From Janthinobacterium lividum (GTDB lineage Bacteria; Pseudomonadota; Gammaproteobacteria; Burkholderiales; Burkholderiaceae_D), in contig CAMBDR010000040.1 of the NCBI GenBank assembly GCA_945864765.1, positions 1-14,300 on the forward strand: a DNA stretch of 14,300 nucleotides. The letters are read 5' to 3'. Both the position numbers and the translations under genes were made by a program. Positions 1 to 6,917 of this stretch are shown one piece after another. Positions within the stretch are counted from its first letter, which is position 1. Every line of letters starts with the position of its first letter. The notes beneath the pieces are model-generated. The model saw only the letters and a program-made list of their open reading frames with translations. It searched no databases and was not told the DNA's origin.

Positions 1-265
1 TCGGTTCGGTCAGCTCGTTGAGGTTGGTGGTACAAGCGAGGCCATTTTTGCCGTTGATATTCATCGCGTCCGAACCGCACACGCCTTCACGGCAAGAGCG
101 GCGCAGCGAGAGCGAATCATCGACATCGGATTTAATCCGTTGCAAGGCATCGAGTAACATTTTATCGGTCGGTTGCAGGGTGACGCTCAAGTCTTGCATA
201 TACGGCTTGGCATCCTTGTCAGGATCATAGCGGTAGATTTTAAATTGTAATGTACGTTGTTGCAT
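1..265 (-). CDS. sdhB: Succinate dehydrogenase iron-sulfur subunit (partial, N-terminal 88 residues)
   Basis: This is the iron-sulfur subunit of respiratory complex II, which passes electrons from the SdhA flavin to the membrane quinone site. Only the first 88 residues are present; the gene runs off the left edge. The visible part is the 2Fe-2S ferredoxin-like domain: the motif SCREGVCGSD gives Cys58, Cys63 and Asp66, and Cys78 follows in NGKNGLAC. This matches the Cys/Cys/Asp/Cys ligand set of the E. coli protein. The 3Fe-4S and 4Fe-4S domain lies outside the window. The ATG at 263-265 starts 11 bp after the sdhA stop, behind a modest AGGGTG ribosome site, so it is the last sdh gene in the co-transcribed order C-D-A-B. 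Identification is by direct motif recognition. Confidence 0.97.
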   Translation of the reverse strand, partial: MQQRTLQFKIYRYDPDKDAKPYMQDLSVTLQPTDKMLLDALQRIKSDVDDSLSLRRSCREGVCGSDAMNINGKNGLACTTNLNELTEP

Positions 266-276
266 GGTGGTCACCC

Positions 277-2055
277 TTAAAAGGTACGCTTCTTCGGCGG
301 GAAGGATTCAACGGTCAGTGGCTTGGTGATAACGGGTTTGTATTCGAGGCGGTTGCCTTCCGAAAACCACAGCGTATGCTTCATCCAGTTTTCATCATCC
401 CGTTCTTCGTAATCACGATGCGCATGCGCACCACGCGATTCTTTGCGCGCCAGCGCCGAGGTAACGGTGGCTTTGGCGGTTTCGATCAGGTTATCCAACT
501 CCAGGGCTTCCACCCGTGCGGTGTTGAAGACTTTGGATTTGTCCTTGAACGAGACATGCTTGCGCCGTTCATCCAGTTCCATGATGTCTTTAAAGCCTTT
601 GGCCAAAAATTCATCGGTACGGAACACGCCACAACCTTGTTGCATCGCAGCGCGGATGTCGTTGGCTACGTTTTGCACTTTCTCGGAACCGGTCGAGCTT
701 TCCAGCCGCGCCAGCCGCTCCAGCGCCAAATCGGCTGCATCGGCAGGCAGATTTTTATGGCTCTGCGCTTTGAGGTTGCTGGCCACCACATGATTGCCCG
801 CTGCACGGCCAAAGACCAATAAATCGAGCAGGGAATTGGTGCCCAGGCGGTTTGCACCGTGCACCGAGACGCAAGCGCATTCGCCAATCGCGTACAGACC
901 ATTGACCACGTGATTCGGGTTGCCGTCTTTTGGTGCGACCACCTGGCCATGAATATTGGTGGGAATACCGCCCATTTGATAGTGGATGGTGGGCACCACG
1001 GGGATCGGTTCTTTGGTGGCATCGACGTTGGCAAACTTATGGCCGATTTCCAAAATCGAAGGCAAGCGTTTTTGAATCGTGTCGGCACCGATATGGCGCA
1101 AATCGAGCAAGACGTGATCTTTGTTCGGGCCGCAACCGCGCCCTTCTTTAATTTCCTGATCCATCGAGCGCGAAACGAAGTCACGCGGGGCCAAATCTTT
1201 CATGATCGGTGCATAGCGCTCCATGAAGCGCTCACCCTGGCTATTGATCAGGATGCCGCCTTCGCCGCGCACGCCTTCGGTAATCAACACCCCGGCACCG
1301 GACACACCAGTAGGGTGGAATTGCCAGAATTCCATATCTTCCAGCGGCAAGCCGGCGCGTGCTGCCATACCCATGCCGTCGCCAGTATTGATGAAGGCAT
1401 TGGTGGAGGCGGCCCAAATCCGCCCTGCGCCACCGGTGGCAAAAATCGTGGTCTTGGCTTCCAGAATCATCACGTCGCCGGTTTCCATTTCAAGCGCCAC
1501 CACACCCAAAATATCGCCATCGGGGTCGCGAATCAAATCAATCGCCATCCATTCCACAAAGAAGTGGGTTTTGGCGCGCACATTGCGCTGGTACAGTGTG
1601 TGTAACATGGCGTGGCCGGTACGATCCGCCGCTGCGCAAGCGCGTTGCACCGGTTTTTCACCCAGATTGGCGCTGTGGCCACCAAATGGCCGTTGGTAAA
1701 TGGTGCCGTCGGCATTGCGGTCAAACGGCATACCGAAGTGTTCCAGCTCATACACCACTTTTGGCGCTTCGCGACACATGAATTCAATCGCGTCCTGGTC
1801 GCCCAGATAATCGCCACCTTTCACGGTATCGAACATATGCCAATACCAATTATCTTCCGCCATATTGCCCAGCGAAGCGCCGATGCCGCCTTGCGCCGCC
1901 ACCGTATGCGAGCGGGTAGGAAACACTTTTGACAATACCGCTACGTTCAGGCCCGCTTCCGCCAATTGCAGCGAAGCACGCATGCCGGAACCACCAGCCC
2001 CTACAATTACCGCATCAAAACGGCGCACAGGTAGTGCAGATTTAATCGCCGCCAT
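277..2055 (-). CDS. sdhA: Succinate dehydrogenase flavoprotein subunit
   Basis: The 592-residue catalytic subunit of complex II oxidises succinate to fumarate on the cytoplasmic face of the membrane. The length is normal for the family. Residues 16-24 (VIVGAGGSG) form the dinucleotide-binding loop. The motif SHTVAAQGG contains His50, the expected covalent FAD attachment site. The substrate-site segments HPTGVSGAG, GVRGEGG and HYQMGGIPTN are all intact, and the C-terminus ends in the usual proline/lysine-rich tail. The ATG at 2053-2055 directly abuts the sdhD stop codon (TAAATG), with a GGAGAG ribosome site just upstream. sdhB follows after 11 bp. Nothing is truncated or unusual. Confidence 0.98.
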   Translation of the reverse strand: MAAIKSALPVRRFDAVIVGAGGSGMRASLQLAEAGLNVAVLSKVFPTRSHTVAAQGGIGASLGNMAEDNWYWHMFDTVKGGDYLGDQDAIEFMCREAPKVVYELEHFGMPFDRNADGTIYQRPFGGHSANLGEKPVQRACAAADRTGHAMLHTLYQRNVRAKTHFFVEWMAIDLIRDPDGDILGVVALEMETGDVMILEAKTTIFATGGAGRIWAASTNAFINTGDGMGMAARAGLPLEDMEFWQFHPTGVSGAGVLITEGVRGEGGILINSQGERFMERYAPIMKDLAPRDFVSRSMDQEIKEGRGCGPNKDHVLLDLRHIGADTIQKRLPSILEIGHKFANVDATKEPIPVVPTIHYQMGGIPTNIHGQVVAPKDGNPNHVVNGLYAIGECACVSVHGANRLGTNSLLDLLVFGRAAGNHVVASNLKAQSHKNLPADAADLALERLARLESSTGSEKVQNVANDIRAAMQQGCGVFRTDEFLAKGFKDIMELDERRKHVSFKDKSKVFNTARVEALELDNLIETAKATVTSALARKESRGAHAHRDYEERDDENWMKHTLWFSEGNRLEYKPVITKPLTVESFPPKKRTF

Positions 2056-2421
2056 TTATACTCTCCACAAAATCTGTACCGTCCAGCCGGCACAACCAAC
2101 CAGCCACAAAATCGTGGCACTTTGCAATACCAGGCGCACCGACACCGGCTTGACATAATCCATCCAGATATCACGCATCCCTACCCAAACGTGGTAGTAC
2201 AGCGCGACGAAGGCGACGAAACTGACGATTTTGAACCATTGCTGGGCAAATAAACCACCCCAGGCCTGGTAAGAGGATTCTTTACTGAGTAAAAAGGTGA
2301 CCAGTAAAATGACGGTGTACACGGCCATCACCACGGCAGTAATACGTTGCGCCAGCCAATCGCGCAAACCGTAATGCGCGCCCACCACCTGACGCTTGGG
2401 GCCAATATTATTCTTAGCCAT
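2056..2421 (-). CDS. sdhD: Succinate dehydrogenase membrane anchor subunit
   Basis: This 121-residue integral membrane subunit helps anchor SdhAB and forms part of the heme b and ubiquinone site. Three hydrophobic helices are visible, around residues 26-46, 62-80 and 96-118. The segment YYHVWVGMRDIWMDY supplies His77, the expected heme ligand, and Asp88-Tyr89. The latter match the Asp-Tyr pair 11-12 residues after the heme His in E. coli SdhD that lines the quinone pocket. The start codon overlaps the sdhC stop by one base (TGATG) and has an AGGAG ribosome site inside the end of sdhC. This arrangement suggests translational coupling and balanced anchor production. Confidence 0.95.
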   Translation of the reverse strand: MAKNNIGPKRQVVGAHYGLRDWLAQRITAVVMAVYTVILLVTFLLSKESSYQAWGGLFAQQWFKIVSFVAFVALYYHVWVGMRDIWMDYVKPVSVRLVLQSATILWLVGCAGWTVQILWRV

Positions 2422-2846
2422 CAGTTTGCTCCTGTGAATAATTTAATCGCAATCAACAGCGTCAACACACCCGACACCGCCAACACCACAATGGCCGATT
2501 GCTTGGCCGATTCTTTATCCAGCCCGATATGGTTATCCATGATCAAATGCCGGATACCCGAACAAAAATGCTGCAAATAACCCCAGCACAAAGCCAATAC
2601 AATGAGTTTCACAAAAATATTCGACAACAAACCTTGAAAATACGCAAAAGTCGTTTCAGAAGTCAAACTTTGGTCGAATAAATACAAGATATATGGCAAA
2701 GCCAAAAACAATAAAAAACCACTGATACGATGCAAAATAGAGACAAATCCGGCAGCGGGCAAACGATAATTGCTTAGATCCGTGATGTGGATATTGGTAA
2801 ACTCCGGTTTCGCAGTGCGCTCACCCGGTTTGCTGGTTTCAGACAT
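2421..2846 (-). CDS. sdhC: Succinate dehydrogenase cytochrome b556 subunit
   Basis: This 141-residue membrane anchor and cytochrome b subunit of complex II is the first sdh gene of the operon. A polar N-terminus of about 30 residues is followed by the signature SILHRISG. Its Ser36 and Arg40 correspond to the quinone-site Ser/Arg of E. coli SdhC. Three hydrophobic helices follow. The motif QHFCSGIRHLIMD contains His93, the expected heme b ligand. The start at 2844-2846 is preceded by a strong AAGGGGGT ribosome site with about 5 bases of spacing. The gene lies 113 bp after the codirectional gntR gene, so it may be read from gntR, from a promoter in that gap, or both. Confidence 0.96.
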   Translation of the reverse strand: MSETSKPGERTAKPEFTNIHITDLSNYRLPAAGFVSILHRISGFLLFLALPYILYLFDQSLTSETTFAYFQGLLSNIFVKLIVLALCWGYLQHFCSGIRHLIMDNHIGLDKESAKQSAIVVLAVSGVLTLLIAIKLFTGAN

Positions 2847-2959
2847 AACACCCCCTTAAACTTTCTAAAATGATTCGTGTTTTTGTGCTGCGCATCAAAG
2901 CAAGGCTTAATTTACCCCCTTGCGCCGCAATATACCCATTAGAATAACGCAAATCCGGC
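2847..2959 (-). other. gntR-sdhC intergenic gap, possible sdh promoter region
   Basis: This 113-bp gap lies between the codirectional gntR and sdhC genes. I see no convincing sigma-70 promoter: a TATATT hexamer exists on the minus strand, but it lacks a well-spaced -35. A 6-bp inverted repeat (2900-2905 with 2918-2923, 12-base loop) could form a weak hairpin in the transcript. No U-rich tail follows, so it is not a normal terminator. No second copy of the 3892 palindrome is present. Confidence 0.35.
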
Positions 2960-3820
2960 TTAATTTAATTCATTCTGGTAATAATGGTCAAAGGTCAAGT
3001 ACAAGCCGCGCCGCAATTCTACTGGTTTATCACCATACGTAAAAGAAACCCGCTCTGCCGATAACAACGGCGTATTGGGTGCGACTTGTAACAAACCAGC
3101 AACTTGGCGATCCGCCCCGACGGCCCGAATCTTTTCGCTGGCACGTATCATGGTGGTGCTGAACTCCACTTCAAACAGGCCATACATCGGGCCTTTGTAT
3201 TCATTCAAGCGCTCAGCCGTCAAGCCCTTAAAAATCGTGCCTGACAGCCATAATTCTTCCACCACGGTAGGCACCTGATTAAAATACTGTACCCGCTTGA
3301 TATACACCACCGCATCACCGGCCTTTAACTCCAGCAAACGCGCCACTTCAGCGGGTGCGCGCTGGCGTTTGACTTCAATAAACCGACTTTCCGGATAAAC
3401 CTGGCCGCCATTATCGGGCATCAGGCGTAAAAAACGAAAGTGGGCGCGCGCTTCATGGTGCGTTGCCACAAAAGTGCCTTTTCCTTGCCTGCGAGACACC
3501 AAATTCTCGGTCGCCAATTCATCAATGGCTTTGCGCACCGTGCCTTGGCTCACTTTGTACCGCGCGGCCAATTCCATTTCACTCGGGATTAAATCCCCCG
3601 GTTTCCATTCCCCGGCTTGCAAGCTTTGCGTGATTAAACCCTTGATCTGCCGATACAATGGACTAAACGCAGGCACTGCGCTGGGCGCAACACCGCTCGC
3701 GCCGGGCGCAGCCGCGCCGGACGCAACCGCGCCGGACGCAACCGCGCCGGACGCAGCCGCAGGCCCAGCCATGCCAGACCCGTTAGCCACCACAGGAAGA
3801 TTGGAGAGTTCAGTATTCAT
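2960..3820 (-). CDS. GntR-family (HutC/UTRA type) transcriptional regulator of the TCA locus
   Basis: This is a 286-residue DNA-binding regulator. Residues 53-122 form the GntR winged helix: PLYRQIKGLI, then PGDLIPSEMELAARY and VSQGTVRKAIDEL, then the wing RRQGKGTFVA. Residues from about 130 to 280 match a UTRA effector-binding domain, with segments such as VYIKRVQYFNQVPTVVEE. UTRA domains usually bind small metabolites; the ligand here cannot be read from the sequence. The first 50 or so residues are an odd low-complexity Ala/Gly/Ser/Pro segment built on pentapeptide repeats and encoded by tandem 15-bp units. The chosen ATG has no clear ribosome site. Met17 (ATG at 3770-3772) is an alternative start, but it would still include the repeats. 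The gene lies upstream of sdhCDAB on the same strand and divergent from mdh, so control of these TCA genes and of itself is the natural inference. Confidence 0.9.
   Translation of the reverse strand: MNTELSNLPVVANGSGMAGPAAASGAVASGAVASGAAAPGASGVAPSAVPAFSPLYRQIKGLITQSLQAGEWKPGDLIPSEMELAARYKVSQGTVRKAIDELATENLVSRRQGKGTFVATHHEARAHFRFLRLMPDNGGQVYPESRFIEVKRQRAPAEVARLLELKAGDAVVYIKRVQYFNQVPTVVEELWLSGTIFKGLTAERLNEYKGPMYGLFEVEFSTTMIRASEKIRAVGADRQVAGLLQVAPNTPLLSAERVSFTYGDKPVELRRGLYLTFDHYYQNELN
3699..3758 (-). repeat. Four tandem 15-bp units within gntR
   Basis: There are four consecutive units of the form GCGCCGGACGCAACC (plus-strand reading): 3699-3713, 3714-3728, 3729-3743 and 3744-3758. Units two and three are identical; units one and four differ at one or two positions. 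They encode the Ala/Val-Ala-Ser/Pro-Gly pentapeptide repeats in the N-terminal linker of the regulator. Because the period is a multiple of three, copy-number change would keep the reading frame. Confidence 0.95.
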
Positions 3821-3891
3821 AGCGGCTTATTTCAACACAAAACAGGCGATTCGTCCAGTAAGAAATACTCTAAACAACATCAAAATAAATC

Positions 3892-3907
3892 TGTCTTATA
3901 TAAGACA
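3892..3907. promoter_or_regulatory. Perfect 16-bp palindrome, candidate GntR operator
   Basis: TGTCTTATATAAGACA is its own reverse complement over all 16 bases. It lies in the divergent gntR-mdh region, 72 bp upstream of the gntR start and 11 bp upstream of the mdh -35 box. A/T-rich centred palindromes with outer GTC/GAC arms fit the kind of site bound by dimeric GntR proteins. Assignment to the adjacent regulator is inference from position and symmetry. Confidence 0.7.
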
Positions 3908-3918
3908 TAAGATATCAA

Positions 3919-3947
3919 TTGACATGCGGTACAAAGCGCATTAGAAT
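3919..3947 (+). promoter_or_regulatory. Sigma-70 promoter for mdh
   Basis: A consensus -35 TTGACA (3919-3924) is followed by a 17-bp spacer and a -10 TAGAAT (3942-3947, 5 of 6 consensus bases). Transcription would begin near 3954, giving a leader of about 234 bases before the mdh ATG. The 16-bp palindrome sits just upstream of the -35, centred near -54, where a bound regulator could act on both divergent genes. Confidence 0.75.
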
Positions 3948-4187
3948 GGGCGCAAAAGCGTGCGAATGTGTGCGAATGTGTGCGAATGTGTGCGAATGTG
4001 TGTTGCCAAACTGCCATAAGACGCAATTTCCGCGTAAGCCGCGACAATCGACAGCCAAAAGGTGATGAAATTGCCGAATTGAGCGCACGAACAGGCCGTT
4101 CAAAGGTATCATTACCATTCTCGATTGGATTCACTCACTTTTTCGAATTCTTGGTATAGACGTTCATTTTCATTTTGGAGATTCATC
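3948..4187 (+). other. Long mdh 5' leader and intergenic region
   Basis: About 240 bases lie between the predicted mdh promoter and the mdh start. They hold the four decamer repeats (3961-4000) and then sequence without a convincing gene. I see no recognisable riboswitch or terminator hairpin. Short reading frames here lack ribosome sites and are partly made of the repeat, so I do not call them. The remaining part of the divergent region (3821-3891) is A/T-rich and should contain the gntR promoter, but I could not assign clear -35 and -10 boxes. Confidence 0.5.
3961..4002 (+). repeat. Four perfect tandem 10-bp repeats in the mdh leader
   Basis: The decamer TGCGAATGTG occurs four times without mismatch at 3961-4000, followed by a further TG. 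The period is close to one helical turn. It lies about 7 bp downstream of the predicted mdh transcription start, so it would be transcribed. It also lies within the divergent control region. Its function is unknown. Perfect copies of a short unit point to recent slippage expansion or to selection on copy number. Confidence 0.95.
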
Positions 4188-5177
4188 ATGACAAAAGCCC
4201 CCATGCGCGTTGCAGTGACCGGTGCCGCCGGTCAAATTGGCTATTCTTTACTATTTCGCATCGCCAACGGCGATATGCTAGGCAAAGATCAACCAGTTAT
4301 CCTGCAATTACTCGAAATCCCCGATGAAAAAGCGCAAAAAGCGCTCAAAGGTGTGATGATGGAAATCGACGACTGCGCCTTTCCTTTATTGGCTGGTATG
4401 AGCGCGCATTCTGACCCGATGACCGCCTTTAAAGATATCGATTGCGCTTTGTTAGTCGGTGCCCGCCCCCGTGGCCCTGGCATGGAACGTAAAGACTTGC
4501 TGGAAGCCAATGCACAAATTTTCACGGTGCAAGGCAAAGCACTTGATGCAGTTGCATCACGCAACGTAAAAGTATTGGTGGTTGGCAACCCTGCCAATAC
4601 CAACGCCTATATCGCGATGAAATCCGCGCCCAACTTGCCTGCGAAAAACTTTACCGCCATGTTGCGTTTGGATCACAACCGCGCCTTATCGCAAATCGCT
4701 GCCAAAACCGGCAAACCAGTCGCTGCGATTGAACATATGGCGGTCTGGGGCAACCATTCACCGACCATGTATGCCGATTACCGCTTCGCCACAATTGATG
4801 GCCAATCGGTTAAGGACATGATTAACGACGAAGACTGGAATCGTAACACCTTCTTGCCTACCGTGGGCAAGCGTGGTGCCGCCATTATCGAAGCGCGTGG
4901 TTTGTCCTCTGCCGCATCGGCTGCCAATGCCGCCATCGACCATATGCACGACTGGATTCTGGGCACCAATCACAAATGGACCACCATGGGTATTCCATCC
5001 GACGGTTCGTATGGGATTCCGCTGGGCACCATGTTCGGCTATCCGGTCACCACTGAAAACGGTGAATACCATATCGTTCAGGGCTTGTCGATTGATGAAT
5101 TCTCGCAAGAGCGCATCAATCTTACCCTCAATGAATTGACAGAAGAGCGCAACGGTGTGGCGCACCTGTTAGCCTAA
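4188..5177 (+). CDS. mdh: Malate dehydrogenase
   Basis: This 329-residue cytoplasmic enzyme interconverts malate and oxaloacetate with NAD. The N-terminal Rossmann loop is GAAGQIG (residues 12-18). The mobile substrate loop RPRGPGMERKDLL carries Arg95 and Arg101. NPANTNAY follows, then LDHNRA with Asp162 and Arg165. The catalytic His190 lies in WGNHSPTMYADYR. These features fit the LDH-like MDH form of about 325-330 residues common in betaproteobacteria. I place the start at the ATG at 4188-4190: it has a GGAG ribosome site 7 bases upstream and gives MTKAPMRVAV, as expected for the family. An in-frame upstream ATG at 4125 would add 21 residues unlike the family. A CoA-ester lyase gene follows 97 bp downstream. 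Confidence 0.97.
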   Translation: MTKAPMRVAVTGAAGQIGYSLLFRIANGDMLGKDQPVILQLLEIPDEKAQKALKGVMMEIDDCAFPLLAGMSAHSDPMTAFKDIDCALLVGARPRGPGMERKDLLEANAQIFTVQGKALDAVASRNVKVLVVGNPANTNAYIAMKSAPNLPAKNFTAMLRLDHNRALSQIAAKTGKPVAAIEHMAVWGNHSPTMYADYRFATIDGQSVKDMINDEDWNRNTFLPTVGKRGAAIIEARGLSSAASAANAAIDHMHDWILGTNHKWTTMGIPSDGSYGIPLGTMFGYPVTTENGEYHIVQGLSIDEFSQERINLTLNELTEERNGVAHLLA

Positions 5178-5216
5178 GCTTCAGGTCAAGCTCCAAGCCA
5201 AGCTTTAAAATCGGAA

Positions 5217-5238
5217 CCGGGTTGCAGCAGCGACCCGG
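5217..5238 (+). other. Hairpin in the mdh-lyase spacer
   Basis: CCGGGT and ACCCGG flank a 10-base centre whose inner TGC/GCG can extend the stem to 9 pairs (one wobble) around an AGCA loop. The downstream sequence is A-rich rather than T-rich on the coding strand, so it lacks the U tract of an intrinsic terminator. It may act as a processing or mRNA-stability element between mdh and the downstream genes. Confidence 0.5.
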
Positions 5239-5274
5239 CCCTTCAAAAAAATCAACACCACACTAATCAAACTC

Positions 5275-6264
5275 ATGCATCCTTCCGAGGTCTTATTCCA
5301 AGGTACATCCCGCCCCTTGATGCTTCCAGCCTGCGACCATTACGCGGGCAGTGAAGTTTTAATGCGAAAATCGATGGCCCTGCAACAAGAGCTTGGGCCG
5401 GTTTTTGATATTACTTTCGATTGCGAAGACGGGGCCAGCAACGGCCAGGAGCTGGAACAGGCGCGCATGATGGCGCACCTGATCGCCAGCGCCGACAACC
5501 GCCACCAGCGCATCGGCGTGCGGGTACACGATGTCCACAGCCGATTTTTTAACAGCGATTGTGATGAAATTCTGGCTGCCTGTCAGCCAGCCTACCTGAC
5601 CTTGCCCAAAGCGCATGGGGTAGCCGATGTCAAGCTGGCCATCAAACAGATCAAGGCCCGCCATAAAAAATCCCCTACCCCTCATGCCAACGAGGCCGAG
5701 CACAAATTGGTGCCGATTCACGTGTTAATTGAAACCCACGGCGCATTGAATGAAGCCCAGGCCATTGCGGCCTTGCCGGAAGTGGAATGTCTGTCGTTTG
5801 GCATCATGGATTTTGTTTCTGCGCATTATGGCGCGATTCCTGCGTCCGCGATGCGTAGCCCGGGGCAATTCATCCACCCCATGGTGGTGCGCGCCAAACT
5901 TGAAATCGCCGCGGCCTGCCACGCCCACGGCAAAGTGCCATCGCATAATGTCACCACCGAAATCAAAGATAGCGCGATTGTGGCCAATGATGCCGCGCGC
6001 GCCATCGCCGAATTTGCCTACACCCGGATGTGGAGCATCCACCCGCAGCAAATTAAACCCATCGTCAAAGCGTTTACCCCACGCAACTCTGAATTGCATG
6101 AAGCGATTCAAATTTTAACCGAAGCACAGCGCCAGCAATGGGGGCCGATTCAATTGAATGGCCGTTTGCATGATCGCGCCAGTTATCGTTATTACTGGAC
6201 TATTTTGCAGCGTGCCAAATTGTGTGGATTAAGCTTGCCAGAATCGGCAAGTGGGCTATTATGA
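5275..6264 (+). CDS. HpcH/HpaI family CoA-ester lyase (CitE/malyl-CoA lyase-like)
   Basis: This 329-residue TIM-barrel protein belongs to the CitE/malyl-CoA lyase superfamily, whose members split or form 3-hydroxyacyl-CoA thioesters using a divalent metal. Visible family features are LPACDHYAGSE near the N-terminus and FDCEDGAS at residues 48-55. VRVHDVHSRFF carries an expected substrate Arg. Glu153 in IETHGAL and Asp179 in FGIMDFVSAHYG are the likely metal ligands. SIHPQQI follows near the C-terminal end of the barrel. The substrate (malyl-CoA, citramalyl-CoA, citryl-CoA or another) cannot be decided from these motifs. The ATG has no recognisable ribosome site, although MHPSEVLF is a believable N-terminus for the family. 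Its position between mdh and acnA suggests a role in C4/C5 organic acid metabolism. Confidence 0.88.
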   Translation: MHPSEVLFQGTSRPLMLPACDHYAGSEVLMRKSMALQQELGPVFDITFDCEDGASNGQELEQARMMAHLIASADNRHQRIGVRVHDVHSRFFNSDCDEILAACQPAYLTLPKAHGVADVKLAIKQIKARHKKSPTPHANEAEHKLVPIHVLIETHGALNEAQAIAALPEVECLSFGIMDFVSAHYGAIPASAMRSPGQFIHPMVVRAKLEIAAACHAHGKVPSHNVTTEIKDSAIVANDAARAIAEFAYTRMWSIHPQQIKPIVKAFTPRNSELHEAIQILTEAQRQQWGPIQLNGRLHDRASYRYYWTILQRAKLCGLSLPESASGLL

Positions 6265-6330
6265 ATGGATTAGCCATTCCAAGCCACCGCACCCTGCCTG
6301 CCCGCTGGCCATATTTTTAGGAGAAACACC

Positions 6331-6840
6331 ATGTCCCACTCACGCAATTTCTCATTCAACCACTCATTCAAGCGCTCTTTACTGGCGCAACTGGTTTTGG
6401 CCGGCTGCGCGCTCTTGCTCACCCTGCCCGCTCAGGCTGCCACCGCCGATGCGGCCACTGGCAGCAAAAAAGTAACGAAAAAAAGCAAGACCAAAAAAGC
6501 CGCCCCGGTTATCGCCGATGAAGAAGCGTTTGACACCAAAGATGCGGCCCAAACCGAGTTTAACTGTGCTACCGGGCATAGCTTTTCGGTGTATCGCAAA
6601 AACGATGATACCGAGCATATTGCGCTACTCTGGAAAAGCAAGCTGATGCGCTTGACCCGGGTGGTGACCGATACCGGGGCTGACCGCTTTGAAAGTGTTA
6701 AACATAGCCTGGTTTGGATCGGCATTCCCGCCAAGAGCATGTTACTCGACCCCAAAAAGGGCCAACAGGTTGCCAATGATTGCAAAACTGCCGAACAGTT
6801 AAAAATGGATGCACCCACCACGACCGAGCTGTCAAAATAA
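6331..6840 (+). CDS. Exported MliC-like (putative C-type lysozyme inhibitor) protein
   Basis: This 169-residue exported protein has a strong AGGAG ribosome site. An N-terminal signal spans residues 1-36. It contains a lipobox-like LAGC (residues 23-26, Cys26), but hydrophobic sequence continues to AQA-A, which would also suit signal peptidase I. Lipoprotein versus soluble periplasmic fate is therefore open. A Lys/Ala-rich linker follows (about 46-60). The C-terminal 90 residues resemble the MliC/PliC lysozyme-inhibitor fold: F-x-C-x-x-G near the start, alternating strands, a TGADRF segment in place of the usual SGxxY signature, then VWIGIPAKSMLL and a second Cys in ANDC that could pair with the first. 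The family call rests on pattern only. The gene lies 66 bp after the lyase and 77 bp before acnA and is probably co-transcribed with them, although its role looks unrelated to the TCA cycle. Confidence 0.65.
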   Translation: MSHSRNFSFNHSFKRSLLAQLVLAGCALLLTLPAQAATADAATGSKKVTKKSKTKKAAPVIADEEAFDTKDAAQTEFNCATGHSFSVYRKNDDTEHIALLWKSKLMRLTRVVTDTGADRFESVKHSLVWIGIPAKSMLLDPKKGQQVANDCKTAEQLKMDAPTTTELSK

Positions 6841-6917
6841 GCGTTCAATGGAACAGCAACACCATCCGCATCATTGATTCATGCAACACGTATTTTTGTA
6901 TCAGCAAAGGAAACATC

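Noticed and set aside
250..1605. Plus-strand reading frames of 190 and 248 residues opposite sdhA
   Set aside because: They are antisense shadows of a fully conserved sdhA frame, have no ribosome sites and show no recognisable protein character.
3961..4002. CRISPR-like array
   Set aside because: The units are 10 bp and contiguous with no spacers, and no cas genes are nearby; it is a simple tandem repeat.
4125..4187. Upstream in-frame start for malate dehydrogenase
   Set aside because: It would add 21 residues unlike the family, while the ATG at 4188 has a good ribosome site and the expected N-terminus.
5217..5238. Intrinsic terminator after mdh
   Set aside because: The hairpin is followed by an A-rich rather than T-rich stretch on the coding strand, so it is kept only as a possible RNA structure.
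6234..6251. CTTGCC/GGCAAG hairpin at the end of the lyase gene
   Set aside because: The 6-bp stem lies within coding sequence and has no U tract, so it is likely incidental.
6780..6917. Upstream in-frame start for aconitase
   Set aside because: It would begin inside the MliC-like gene; the ATG at 6918 has its own ribosome site and the family N-terminus.
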